64,000 nt of DNA from Kitasatospora papulosa (GTDB lineage Bacteria; Actinomycetota; Actinomycetes; Streptomycetales; Streptomycetaceae), in contig NZ_JNYQ01000005.1 of NCBI RefSeq assembly GCF_000717245.1, positions 124,001 to 188,000 of the forward strand, in the 5' to 3' direction. The position numbers and the translations under genes were made by a program. Shown piece after piece: positions 16,901 to 25,448 of this stretch. The notes beneath the pieces were generated by a model, which was given only the letters and a program-made list of their open reading frames with translations, had not been told where the DNA came from and ran no database searches. Each line of letters begins with the position of its first letter. Within the stretch, counting starts at the first letter, position 1.

Positions 16901-17202
16901 GGCCAGCACCACCTGCCGTGAGGGCGATCCCCGGGCGCATCCGCACGGGGAATCGCGCGAGGAGGCGCGAGAGCCGCGAGGAACCGCCGGGGAACGCGTG
17001 AGGGGAGTCCGGCGGGCCGACCCGCCGGACTCCCCTCACGATCCACCCTGCTCGGAAAACCCGCTGATGCCTGTGGACAGCGCACAGGATGTGGAAAACC
17101 CGGCCACCCGTACGGGAGACGAACCCGGCCGCACCACCGCCACCCCGCCGATCGGGCCCAGCAGGTCACACCCCCGCAGGGCCCACCCCCGCCAGGACGT
17201 GG
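16901..17202. other. 302-bp intergenic region: terminator plus DnaA-box-like sites
   Basis: Contains the 20-bp-stem terminator at 16997-17040. On the other side lie two DnaA-box-like nonamers reading CTGTCCACA (complement of 17072-17080) and TTTTCCACA (complement of 17090-17098), each one base from TTGTCCACA, plus a direct repeat GGAAAACCCG at 17054 and 17093. No convincing gene. Confidence 0.4.
16997..17040 (-). terminator. Strong terminator after mtnP
   Basis: Perfect 20-bp stem 16997-17016 / 17021-17040 with a CCGA tetraloop, downstream of the minus-strand phosphorylase gene. Confidence 0.85.
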
Positions 17203-18045
17203 CTACGGCAGCGTGATCCCCGTGTCGAGCCCGTCCAGCGCGTGCGCGCAGACGCAGTCGCGGTCCTCGTTCGCGGGCAGGGCGGCCACCGCGTCGAAGA
17301 GCACCGACCGCAGCCGGTCCACATTCGCAGCGAACACCTCCAGCACCTCCGCGTGGCTGACGCCCTCGCCGGCCTCGGCCCCGGCGTCGAGATCGGTCAC
17401 CAGCGTCAACGTCGTGTAGCAGAGGTTCAGTTCGCGGGCGAGCACCGCCTCCGGGTGGCCGGTCATCCCGACGACCGACCAGCCCATCGCCGCGTGCCAG
17501 CGTGACTCCGCGCGGGTCGAGAAGCGCGGGCCCTCGACGACGACCAGGGTTCCACCGTCCACCGGCTCCCAGTCGCGTCCGCGTGCCGCCGCCAGGGCCG
17601 CCTTGCGTCCCCCGGGGCAGTACGGGTCGGCGAAGCCGAGGTGCACCACGTTGGGCCGGGTCCCGTCGGCCCACGGTTCACCGTCGTAGAACGTCTGGGC
17701 GCGGGCCTTGGTGCGGTCGACCATCTGGTCCGGTACCAGCAGGGTGCCCGGTCCGTACTCCGGCCGGAGACCGCCGACCGCACAGGGACCGAGCACCTGG
17801 CGTACGCCGACGGAGCGCAGCGCCCAGAGGTTGGCGCGGTAGTTGATCCGGTGCGGAGGGAGGTGGTGGCCGCGGCCGTGACGCGGGAGGAAAGCCACCC
17901 GGCGGCCCGCGAGTTCACCCAGGAAGAGGGAGTCGCTCGGTTCCCCGTAGGGGGTGTCGACCTTGACCTCGGTCACGTCGTCGAGGAAGGAGTAGAAACC
18001 CGATCCGCCGATGACACCGATTTCCGCTGTGTCTGCGTTCACCAT
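17203..18045 (-). CDS. mtnP: S-methyl-5'-thioadenosine phosphorylase
   Basis: 280 residues, trimeric PNP/MTAP family. Seen: IGVIGGSGFYSFLDD at the N-terminus (phosphate-binding GGSG), TPYGEPSD, FLPRHGRGHHLPPHRINYRANLWAL (substrate region), and GMTGHPEAVLARELNLCY where the base-binding residues lie. Splits methylthioadenosine with phosphate to adenine and methylthioribose-1-phosphate in methionine salvage; inosine-type activity cannot be excluded. ATG 18045 is preferred because TAGTGT (18053-18058) ends 7 nt before it and there is no SD; GTG 18054 is the longer option. Confidence 0.88.
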   Translation of the reverse strand: MVNADTAEIGVIGGSGFYSFLDDVTEVKVDTPYGEPSDSLFLGELAGRRVAFLPRHGRGHHLPPHRINYRANLWALRSVGVRQVLGPCAVGGLRPEYGPGTLLVPDQMVDRTKARAQTFYDGEPWADGTRPNVVHLGFADPYCPGGRKAALAAARGRDWEPVDGGTLVVVEGPRFSTRAESRWHAAMGWSVVGMTGHPEAVLARELNLCYTTLTLVTDLDAGAEAGEGVSHAEVLEVFAANVDRLRSVLFDAVAALPANEDRDCVCAHALDGLDTGITLP

Positions 18046-18133
18046 GCGGGTCACACTAACCGGGCGGGCACGACCGGGACCCCGCCGAGTCGATCGGCGG
18101 GGTCCGGGTGGAACGTGTGGTGTCCGAGCCGCC

Positions 18134-18472
18134 TCAGGCGGCCGAGCTGCCGCTCGACGACGACGTGGAAGCCGAGGAGGAGGCCGAGGACGACGCGGAA
18201 GCGGCGGGCTTGGAGTCCGTCTTCGACGAGGCCGACCCGGTGGACGAGTCGGACGCCTTGGAGGACGACGTGGCCGGCGTGCTGCTCGACGAGGAGCCGC
18301 GGCTGTCGTTCCGGTAGAAACCGGATCCCTTGAAGACGATGCCGACGGCCGAGAACACCTTCTTGAGGCGTCCCTCGCAGTTCGGGCACACGGTCAGGGC
18401 ATCATCGGTGAACTTCTGCACCGCTTCGAGGCCCTCGCCGCACTCGGTGCACTGGTACTGATAGGTCGGCAC
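18134..18472 (-). CDS. FmdB-family zinc-ribbon protein
   Basis: 112 residues. N-terminal MPTYQYQCTECG...CPNCEGRLKKVFSAVGIVFKGSGFY is the FmdB/CxxC-CxxC zinc ribbon; the second half is low-complexity Ser/Ala/Thr. GTG start with aggagga close upstream. The family has no firmly known biochemical role (named from a formamidase operon regulator). The promoter region is striking: a perfect SigR-consensus promoter and a CIRCE-like element overlap, implying induction by disulfide stress and repression by HrcA. The Zn-Cys4 site would itself be thiol-sensitive. Confidence 0.87.
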   Translation of the reverse strand: MPTYQYQCTECGEGLEAVQKFTDDALTVCPNCEGRLKKVFSAVGIVFKGSGFYRNDSRGSSSSSTPATSSSKASDSSTGSASSKTDSKPAASASSSASSSASTSSSSGSSAA

Positions 18473-18481
18473 TTGCTCCTC

Positions 18482-18508
18482 CTGGCACTCTCACTCAGTG
18501 AGTGCTAA
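18482..18508 (-). promoter_or_regulatory. CIRCE-like HrcA operator before fmdB
   Basis: Read on the minus strand: TTAGCACTC, 9 bp, GAGTGCCAG, 16 of 18 matches to TTAGCACTC-N9-GAGTGCTAA. It overlaps the -10, the predicted transcription start and the SD of fmdB. Confidence 0.75.
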
Positions 18509-18532
18509 CGACGTTCCATACTGACGTATTCC
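18507..18532 (-). promoter_or_regulatory. SigR-type promoter of fmdB
   Basis: Minus strand: GGAAT (18532-18528), exactly 18 bp, GTT (18509-18507). Full consensus, beginning 6 bp beyond the MFS stop codon. Confidence 0.75.
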
Positions 18533-18538
18533 GAGCGA

Positions 18539-19819
18539 TCAGTCCACCGTGACCGGCTCGCGGTGACCGATCCCACGTGCCACCGTCCGTCCCGGGGCCC
18601 GCGGCGTCAGCCGTGAACGCAGGGCCAGCAGGGTCACCAGGGCCAGTGCCGTGCCGGCCAGCGGGACCACGAAACCGGTGCTCGCGCCGTGGGCGTCGGC
18701 GAGCTGTCCGGCCACCGTGACGGCCGCCGCCTGACCGAGTGCCACGGCCCCGGTCAGCCAGGTGAAGGCCTCGGTCCTGGCGGACGCCGGCACCAGCGCC
18801 TCGACCAGGGTGTAGCCGCTGATCAGTGCGGGAGCGATGCACAGGCCGACCAGCAGGCCGAGTCCCGCCAGCAGCGGAACGGAGTGCACGGCCCACAAGC
18901 CGGACGCTGTCAGTGTCAGGGCCACGTAGCCGACGACCAGCCGGCGGCGCGGGCTGATCTTCCACGCGACGGCGCCGCAGGCGATGCCGGCCAGCATGTT
19001 GCCGGCCGCGAAGACCCCGTACAGCAGTCCGTTCACGCCGGGCCGGCCGATCTCCTCGGAGAAGGCCGTCAGCGAGACCTGCATGCCGCCGAAGACGGAT
19101 CCGATGCCCAGGAACGTGACCGCGAGCACCCGCACGCCGGGCACGGCGAGCGCCGACCGGTGCGGCTCGGACGCCGTGGCGGCGCCGTTGGGTGCGGGCT
19201 GGGTGGAACGCTGGGCCGCGAACAGTACGCCGCCCAGCAGCGTCAGAGCCGCCTCGGCGACCAGTCCGGCCGCCGGGTGCACGCCGGTGCACAGCGCCGT
19301 CGCGAGCACCGGGCCGATGACGAACGTGAACTCGTCCGTCACGGACTCGAAGGCCGCGGCCGTGGACATCAGCGGGGAGGCGGGACGACCCGGCGCGGCG
19401 CCGAGCAGGGCCGCCCAGCGGGCGCGCACCATGGGCCCGACCTGCGGGATGGAGGCCCCGGTGGGCACCGCGGCCAGGAACAGCGCCCACAGGGGCGCGT
19501 CCGCGAGGGCGAGCGCGGTGAGGGTGCCGACGGCCGCCCCGTGCACCAGGACGCCGGGCACCAGCACGGCGCGCTGGCCGAACCGGTCGGCGAGCCTGCC
19601 GCTCTGCGGCGCGAACAGGGCCATGGAAACACCGGAGACGGCGGCCACGGCACCCGCGCTGCCGTACGAGCCGGTGGTGTGCTGGACCAGGAGCACGATG
19701 CCGATGGTCAGCATCGCGAAGGGCTGCCGGGCGGCGAAGCCCGGGAGGAGGAAGGTCCACGCACCCGGGGTGCGCAGCAACTGCCCGTAACCGGGGCGGT
19801 CGGAGACCGTGGACGCCAC
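18539..19819 (-). CDS. MFS transporter (12-helix)
   Basis: 426 residues, about twelve hydrophobic segments in two halves. Motif A is seen as GRLADRFGQRAVLV after helix 2 and a weaker counterpart between helices 8 and 9. N-terminus GYGQLLRTPGAWTFLLPGFAARQPFAM resembles actinobacterial export carriers often near regulators. GTG 19819 is preceded by gaaagg at suitable spacing. Substrate unknown. Upstream lies a 365-bp region with a 16-bp palindrome (19863-19878). Confidence 0.85.
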   Translation of the reverse strand: MASTVSDRPGYGQLLRTPGAWTFLLPGFAARQPFAMLTIGIVLLVQHTTGSYGSAGAVAAVSGVSMALFAPQSGRLADRFGQRAVLVPGVLVHGAAVGTLTALALADAPLWALFLAAVPTGASIPQVGPMVRARWAALLGAAPGRPASPLMSTAAAFESVTDEFTFVIGPVLATALCTGVHPAAGLVAEAALTLLGGVLFAAQRSTQPAPNGAATASEPHRSALAVPGVRVLAVTFLGIGSVFGGMQVSLTAFSEEIGRPGVNGLLYGVFAAGNMLAGIACGAVAWKISPRRRLVVGYVALTLTASGLWAVHSVPLLAGLGLLVGLCIAPALISGYTLVEALVPASARTEAFTWLTGAVALGQAAAVTVAGQLADAHGASTGFVVPLAGTALALVTLLALRSRLTPRAPGRTVARGIGHREPVTVD

Positions 19820-20184
19820 GGTCCATGCCTTTCTGCCGCCTGGTGGCCGTGTTCCCGGTGTGCCGCACCGGGGTGCGGGACGTGCGGGAACTGCCGAGAG
19901 CTGTCCTCTTCGCGCGGGACTGCGGTAGATGCCGGGCGGGCTCGCTCCGAGGGAGAGAGGGCGCCACGACCGCCATACGGTCGCGCCAGCTCTGCATCAG
20001 ACAGAGTTGGTCGATCAGGTTCGAATCATGTGGATCATGAGATCCGGTCCTTCATGTTACAGGCTCCGTACCGGGGCGGGCCTGTGATGGCCCGCAGGCG
20101 CAGGTCGGACGCTCCCCGGGGTCACGGACGGGCCGACGGTTGCATACAGTCCCCCGCGCCCCGGACCCGTGGACGCGGCCGGGC
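19820..20184. other. 365-bp region without a supported gene
   Basis: Holds a palindrome CCGCACC-GG-GGTGCGG (19863-19878), a possible operator for the minus-strand MFS gene, a short ggatc-tcat-gatcc dyad near 20040 (complement) and the terminator at 20076-20095. Open frames crossing it are overlaps of the MFS gene in other frames and have poor third-position bias. Confidence 0.5.
20076..20095 (-). terminator. Hairpin after the antiporter gene
   Basis: Perfect 7-bp stem GCGGGCC / GGCCCGC with a 6-nt loop, about 90 bp past the minus-strand stop. Confidence 0.45.
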
Positions 20185-21801
20185 TCAGTGGTGGGCCCGC
20201 CTGCCGCCCGCCGCGTCCCCCGCGTGGTCCTCGCCGCCCTTGGCCAGCTTCCTGGCCAGTTTCGCGAGGTGCGGCAGGTCCGCCGCCGGGGCGGTCTCCT
20301 GCCGCTTCGTCCCGCCGGTCCCCAGCCAGCCCGCCAGCTTGCCGCCCTCGCCGACGGCGCGCAGGCGGGCCTCGGTGGCGTCGCGCACCGGGTCGGTGGC
20401 GACGACCAGCAGTTCGTCCCCGCGCCGCAGCACGGTCGAGGGTGCCGGGACGAAGCTCGTCCCGTCCCGTACGACGAGGGTGACCGCCGCCCCGGCGGGC
20501 AGCCGGAGTTCCGCGACCTCGACGCCGTGCATCTTGGACCTGCCGGGGACCGCGACGGAGAGCAGATGGCCGCGGAGCCGTTCCAGGGGAGCCGACTCGA
20601 TGCCGAGGTCCGCCGTCTCGGACGGGTCCTCGGAGATCTTCAGCGCCTTGGCGAGCCAGGGCAGCGTCGGCCCCTGGATGAGGGTGTAGACGATCACGAG
20701 CACGAAGACGATGTTGAAGACCCGGGTGCTGCCCTCGATCCCGGACACCATCGGAATGGTCGCCAGGATGATGGGCACGGCGCCGCGCAGCCCGGCCCAG
20801 GACATCAGGGACATCTCCCGCTTGGGCAGCCGGAAGGGCGCGAGGCTGATGAAGACCGACAGCGGCCGGGCGACGGCGGTGAGGACTAGCCCCACGACCA
20901 CGGCGGGCCAGAAGTCGTCGATGAGGTCGTGCGGGGTGACCAGCAGGCCCAGCAGGACGAACATGCCGATCTGCGCCAGCCAGCCGAGTCCGTCGGCGAA
21001 GCCGCGGGTGGCGGGCCAGTGCGGGAGCTTGGAGTTGCCGAGGACCATCGCGGCCAGGTAGACGGCCAGGAAGCCACTGCCGTGCGCCATGGCCCCGGCG
21101 GCGTACGCGGACACCGCGATGGCCATCACGGCGATCGGGTAGAGCCCGGAGGCGGGCAGCGCCACATGGCGGATGCCGTAGGCGCCGAGCCAGCCCACGG
21201 CCAGGCCGATCGCCGCGCCGATGGCCAGCTCCAGGGCTATCTCGCCGACGAGGACGTACCAGTGCTCCACGGGGCCGACGGCGGAGAACGCCACGACCAG
21301 GATGACCACGGGGGCGTCGTTGAAGCCGGACTCGGCCTCCAGGACACCCGTGATGCGGGAGGGGAGCGGGACCTTGCGCAGGACGGAGAAGACGGCCGCG
21401 GCGTCGGTGGAGGAGACGACGGCGCCGATGATCAGGGCCTGCCGCCAGTCGAGGCCGACGAGGTAGTGCGCCGCACTCGCGGTGACGCCCACGCTGATGC
21501 CCACACCGACGGTCGACAGGACGGCCGCCGCCGGAAGGGCGGGTCTCACTTCTTTCCACTTCGTGCCCAGCCCGCCCTCGGCCAGGATGACGACCAGGGC
21601 GGCGTAGCCGATCACCTGGGTCAGCTCGGCGTTGTCGAACTTGACGTCGAAGATGCCGTCCTGGCCCATGGCGATACCGATGCCGAGGTACAGGAGCAGG
21701 CTGGGGAGCCCGCTGCGGGACGAAATGCGTACGGCCGCCACGGCGACCAGCAGGACGAGTGAGCAGACGAGCAGAAGTTCGTTGAGCGCGTGGACAGTCA
21801 G
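20185..21801 (-). CDS. K+(Na+)/H+ antiporter, CPA1 type with TrkA-C domain
   Basis: 538 residues with an apparent CTG start. In the frame LTVHALNELLLVCSLVLLVAVAAVRISSRSG, the first hydrophobic helix begins only about seven residues after the CTG, ggaagga lies 8 nt upstream of it, and no ATG/GTG/TTG occurs further upstream; starting at GTG 21741 would delete helix 1. About twelve helices follow, with GAVVSSTDAAAVF (conserved carrier motif) and ESGFNDAPVVI (the ND ion-binding pair). The C-terminal RCK_C/TrkA-C domain (HGVEVAELRLPAGAAVTLVVRDGTSFVP) senses ligand and gates transport, as in NhaP2/KhtTU-type carriers. Ends in a basic tail. Confidence 0.85.
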   Translation of the reverse strand: MTVHALNELLLVCSLVLLVAVAAVRISSRSGLPSLLLYLGIGIAMGQDGIFDVKFDNAELTQVIGYAALVVILAEGGLGTKWKEVRPALPAAAVLSTVGVGISVGVTASAAHYLVGLDWRQALIIGAVVSSTDAAAVFSVLRKVPLPSRITGVLEAESGFNDAPVVILVVAFSAVGPVEHWYVLVGEIALELAIGAAIGLAVGWLGAYGIRHVALPASGLYPIAVMAIAVSAYAAGAMAHGSGFLAVYLAAMVLGNSKLPHWPATRGFADGLGWLAQIGMFVLLGLLVTPHDLIDDFWPAVVVGLVLTAVARPLSVFISLAPFRLPKREMSLMSWAGLRGAVPIILATIPMVSGIEGSTRVFNIVFVLVIVYTLIQGPTLPWLAKALKISEDPSETADLGIESAPLERLRGHLLSVAVPGRSKMHGVEVAELRLPAGAAVTLVVRDGTSFVPAPSTVLRRGDELLVVATDPVRDATEARLRAVGEGGKLAGWLGTGGTKRQETAPAADLPHLAKLARKLAKGGEDHAGDAAGGRRAHH

Positions 21802-22019
21802 GGTCCGTTTCCTTCCCTGCGTACGCCTTCCGGATCGGCCTCCGGCGACCAGTACTTCGTTACCTTACCTAATCTTTAACGTTTTCTTGACGCCTTCGAG
21901 TGTCCGTGCGAACCGGTGCGCAAATGGATGCATCCCCATACCGCGTCCGAGTGGCTTCTGCGGGGCGCCTATGGTTGCTCCTGCACTCCCAGGACCACCC
22001 TGCCCCTCTAAGGACAGCG

Positions 22020-24764
22020 ATGCCCGCCAACACAACCGCCCCTTCCGGGTCTTCCGATGCGAAGAAGACCGGCCGGAAGAAGGGGCGTCGCGCCCGCCTG
22101 TTCGTGATCGTCCTGGTGCTGGCGCTTGTCGCGGGTGTCGGTTACGGCGCGTACTGGTCCGTCTCCACGGTCCGGGCCTCCTACCCGCAGACCACCGGGT
22201 CGATCGAGCTCAAGGGCCTTTCCGGTGACGTCGACGTCAGACGCGACGACTACGGGATCCCGCAGATCTACGCCGACACCGACAGCGACCTCTTCCGCGC
22301 CCAGGGGTACGTCCAGGCCCAGGACCGTTTCTGGGAGATGGACGTACGCCGCCACATGACGTCCGGACGGCTCTCCGAGATGTTCGGCTCCGGCCAGGTC
22401 GAGACCGACTCCTTCCTGCGCACGCTGGGCTGGCACAAGGTCGCGCAGGAGGAGTACGACACCGAGCTGGAGGAGGACACCAAGAAGAACCTCCAGGCGT
22501 ACGCGGAGGGGGTGAACGCGTATCTGGAGGGCAAGGACGGCAAGGACCTCTCCGTCGAGTACGCGGCACTCGGCCTGACCAACGACTACAAGCCGACCGA
22601 GTGGACCCCGGTCGACTCGGTCGCCTGGCTGAAGGCGATGGCCTGGGACCTGCGCGGCAACATGCAGGACGAGATCGACCGTTCGCTGATGACCAGCAGG
22701 CTCAGCACGGAGCAGATCAAGGACCTCTACCCGGACTACCCGTTCGAGAAGAACAAGCCGATCGTCGGCAAGGGCGCGGTCTCCCCGGTCACCGGGAAGT
22801 TCGACCCGGAGGCCGAGCCGGTGGACAGCATCGGTTCCCAGACCGTCCAGGGCGCGACCGAGGGCCTGAACACCCAGCTCTCCGCGCTCTCCGACACCCT
22901 GGACGAGATCCCGGCGCTGCTCGGCCCCAACGGCAACGGCATCGGATCGAACTCCTGGGTCGTCTCCGGCGACCACACGACGACCGGCAGCCCGCTCCTG
23001 GCCAACGACCCGCACCTGGCGCCGCAGCTCCCCTCGCTCTGGTACCAGATGGGACTGCACTGCCGTCAGGTCTCGGATTCCTGCCGGTACGACACGGCCG
23101 GCTACACGTTCTCCGGACTGCCCGGTGTGATCATCGGCCACAACCAGGACATCTCCTGGGGCTTCACGAACCTCGGGGCCGACGTCACCGACCTCTTCCT
23201 GGAGAAGGTCTCGGCTGACGGTTACCAGTTCGACGGCAAGACCGAGCCCTTCGTCACCCGTGAGGAGACCATCAAGGTCGCGGGCGGCAAGAGCCGGAAG
23301 ATCACGGTCCGCGAGACCAACAACGGCCCGCTGGTGTCCGACCGGAGCAGCGAGCTCTCCAAGGTCGGCAAGAAGGCTCCCGTCACCACCAACGCGCCCG
23401 ACCGCGGTGACGGCTACGGGGTCTCCCTGAAGTGGACGGCACTGGACCCCGGCAAGTCGATGGACGCCGTCTTCCAGCTGAACCGGGCCAAGGACTTCAC
23501 CAGTTTCCGCAAGGCGGCGGCGAACTTCGAGGTGCCCTCGCAGAACCTGATCTACGCGGACACCAAGGGCCACATCGGCTACCAGGCGCCCGGCAAGATC
23601 CCGGTGCGCAAGCAGGGCGACGGCACGCTGCCGAGCCCCGGCTGGAACCCGAAGTACGGCTGGGAGGACGAGTTCGTCCCGTTCGACGAGCTGCCGTACG
23701 AGTACGACCCGGAGCGCGGTTACATCGTCACCGCCAACCAGGCGGTCATCGGTGACGACTACGAGCACATGCTCACCAAGGACTGGGGCTACGGCACCCG
23801 CAGCCAGCGGATCAACGACCTGATCCAGAAGAAGATCGACGACGGCGAGAAGATCTCGACCGACGACATGCAGACGATGCAGATGGACAACCAGAGCGCG
23901 ATCGCCGCGAAGCTGGTGCCCGAGCTGAAGAACATCAGCATCTCGGACAAGAACGTCCGTGAGGCACAGAAGCTGCTGGAGGGCTGGAACTACACCCAGG
24001 AGTCCGACTCGGCCGCCGCCGCCTACTTCAACGGTGTGTGGCGCAACATCCTCAAACTGGCCTTCGGCGACAAGCTCCCCAAGGAGATGCGGGCCAAGGG
24101 TGACTGCGTCTACGTGAAGCCGGTCGCCGGCACCGGCCCCGTGGACGAGCAGAACAAGCTCGTGCGCGAGTGCGGTCAGCGCGCCCCGGACGCGGCGCAG
24201 CCGGACGGCGGCGACCGCTGGTACGAGGTCGTGGAGAGCATCCTGGACGACCAGGACAACGACTGGTGGAAGGTTCCGGCCAAGGGGCGCGAAGAGGCGA
24301 TCGACAGCCGCGACCAGCTCTTCGCCCGTGCCATGGAGGACGCGCGCTGGGAGCTGACCGCCGAGCTCGGCAAGGACATGAACACCTGGAGCTGGGGCCG
24401 GCTGCACCAGCTGAGCCTGCGCAACCAGACGCTCGGCAAGGAAGGCCCCGACCTCCTGCAGCGGGCCCTCAACCGGGGTCCCTGGGACCTCGGCGGCGGC
24501 GAGGCGGCGGTCAACGCCACCGGCTGGAACGCGGCGGGCGGCTACGAGGTCGTCTGGGTCCCGTCCATGCGGATGGTCGTCAACGTGGGCGAGTGGGACA
24601 AGTCCCGGTGGATCAACCTCACCGGTGCCTCGGGACACGCCTTCAGTGCGCACTACACCGACCAGACCGACAAGTGGGTCGACGGTGAGCTGCTCGACTG
24701 GTCCTTCGGGGAGGACGCGGTGAAGAAGTCCACCGTCGACACCCTGACGCTCAAGAAGCCCTAG
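22020..24764 (+). CDS. Penicillin acylase-family Ntn hydrolase, membrane-anchored
   Basis: 914 residues. N-terminal RLFVIVLVLALVAGVGYGAYW is an uncleaved-type anchor, so the enzyme is outside. Alpha-chain: DVDVRRDDYGIPQIYADTDSDLFRAQGYVQAQDRFWEMD. The autoproteolytic junction is NGIG/SNSWVVSG with the nucleophile Ser starting the beta chain, then the LLANDPHLAPQLPSLWYQMGL segment typical of the family. Hydrolyses amides such as acyl-homoserine lactones, beta-lactam side chains or lipopeptides; the substrate is not determined. ATG 22020 has aagga 5 nt upstream. It overlaps the convergent cyclo-ligase gene by 14 bp. Confidence 0.88.
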   Translation: MPANTTAPSGSSDAKKTGRKKGRRARLFVIVLVLALVAGVGYGAYWSVSTVRASYPQTTGSIELKGLSGDVDVRRDDYGIPQIYADTDSDLFRAQGYVQAQDRFWEMDVRRHMTSGRLSEMFGSGQVETDSFLRTLGWHKVAQEEYDTELEEDTKKNLQAYAEGVNAYLEGKDGKDLSVEYAALGLTNDYKPTEWTPVDSVAWLKAMAWDLRGNMQDEIDRSLMTSRLSTEQIKDLYPDYPFEKNKPIVGKGAVSPVTGKFDPEAEPVDSIGSQTVQGATEGLNTQLSALSDTLDEIPALLGPNGNGIGSNSWVVSGDHTTTGSPLLANDPHLAPQLPSLWYQMGLHCRQVSDSCRYDTAGYTFSGLPGVIIGHNQDISWGFTNLGADVTDLFLEKVSADGYQFDGKTEPFVTREETIKVAGGKSRKITVRETNNGPLVSDRSSELSKVGKKAPVTTNAPDRGDGYGVSLKWTALDPGKSMDAVFQLNRAKDFTSFRKAAANFEVPSQNLIYADTKGHIGYQAPGKIPVRKQGDGTLPSPGWNPKYGWEDEFVPFDELPYEYDPERGYIVTANQAVIGDDYEHMLTKDWGYGTRSQRINDLIQKKIDDGEKISTDDMQTMQMDNQSAIAAKLVPELKNISISDKNVREAQKLLEGWNYTQESDSAAAAYFNGVWRNILKLAFGDKLPKEMRAKGDCVYVKPVAGTGPVDEQNKLVRECGQRAPDAAQPDGGDRWYEVVESILDDQDNDWWKVPAKGREEAIDSRDQLFARAMEDARWELTAELGKDMNTWSWGRLHQLSLRNQTLGKEGPDLLQRALNRGPWDLGGGEAAVNATGWNAAGGYEVVWVPSMRMVVNVGEWDKSRWINLTGASGHAFSAHYTDQTDKWVDGELLDWSFGEDAVKKSTVDTLTLKKP

Positions 24765-25341
24765 CGGAGAAGCGCCGCGCTCCGGCCGGCGTGACCACGG
24801 CGTCCACGGGGTGGTCGTGCGGTTCCTCGGGAACCCGCGCGACCACCTCGTCGTCGTACAGCAGGACGACCAGAGCGGGGTGGGCGCCGGCCGACGAGAG
24901 CCGGGCCAGCACCCGGTCGTAGCTGCCCCCGCCGCGGCCCAGCCGCATCCCGCGCGCGTCCACGGCCAGCCCCGGCAGCAGCACGGCGTCCGCCTCCAGG
25001 ACCGCACGCGGCCCGAGGCGTTCACCGTCCGGCTCCAGAAGGCCCCGGCCGGCCGGCACGAGGTGCTCCGCGCCCTCGAACAGGGCCCAGTCCAGGTCGT
25101 TGTCCTCCATGAGGACCGGCAGGAGCACGCGGACACCCCGTGCCCGCAGCGCGTCCAGGAGCGCGTGCGTCCCCGGCTCGCGTCCGACCGACACATAGGC
25201 GGCCACGGTCCGCGCCGTGGTCAGCTCGGGGAGATTCTGGGCGGACGCGGACAGAACCGCGGCGGTCCTTCCGACGTCATCCTGGGTGAGGAGCCGTCGC
25301 GCGGCGAGCAGTTCACGCCGCAAGGCCGCCTTTTGGGACAT
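24751..25341 (-). CDS. 5-formyltetrahydrofolate cyclo-ligase
   Basis: 196 residues, usual for the family. Seen: KAALRRELLAARRLL at the N-terminus, the ATP/substrate region PLLPVL-type VRVLLPVLMEDNDLDW, and the signature GMRLGRGGGSYDRVLA (G-x-G-G-G-x-Y-D-R). Uses ATP to convert 5-formyl-THF to 5,10-methenyl-THF, recovering folate. ATG 25341 chosen; TTG 25353 in frame is also possible. Divergent from galU and overlapping the acylase gene at its 3' end. Confidence 0.9.
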   Translation of the reverse strand: MSQKAALRRELLAARRLLTQDDVGRTAAVLSASAQNLPELTTARTVAAYVSVGREPGTHALLDALRARGVRVLLPVLMEDNDLDWALFEGAEHLVPAGRGLLEPDGERLGPRAVLEADAVLLPGLAVDARGMRLGRGGGSYDRVLARLSSAGAHPALVVLLYDDEVVARVPEEPHDHPVDAVVTPAGARRFSARAS

Positions 25342-25435
25342 GTCATGGTTCAACGGGCACTCGCATCTACTCGCTTATGTGGATGTATGAGAACGAAGTT
25401 AACCGGACGCTCATCTTCCGCCCATATCCGCGCGT

Positions 25436-25441
25436 TAGAGT
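25436..25441 (+). promoter_or_regulatory. -10 box of galU, leaderless start
   Basis: TAGAGT ends 7 nt before ATG 25449; there is no Shine-Dalgarno sequence. Confidence 0.5.
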
Positions 25442-25448
25442 TCGGCGC

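Noticed and set aside
17041..17140. 35-codon minus-strand frame (VAVVRPGSSPVRV...)
   Set aside because: No SD, no promoter and no recognisable conservation; more likely non-coding.
18495..19997. Minus-strand frame that begins upstream of the MFS gene
   Set aside because: Mostly a different phase of the MFS gene; the unique 5' part has weak codon bias and no clear start.
21858..21881. DmdR/iron-box-like AT-rich dyad upstream of the antiporter
   Set aside because: Only about 12 of 17 positions fit the iron box; likely ordinary promoter sequence.
22008..25196. Very long minus-strand open frame opposite the penicillin acylase gene
   Set aside because: Shadow frame caused by high GC3 on the real gene; no domains, wrong codon bias, and it crosses the cyclo-ligase gene in another phase.
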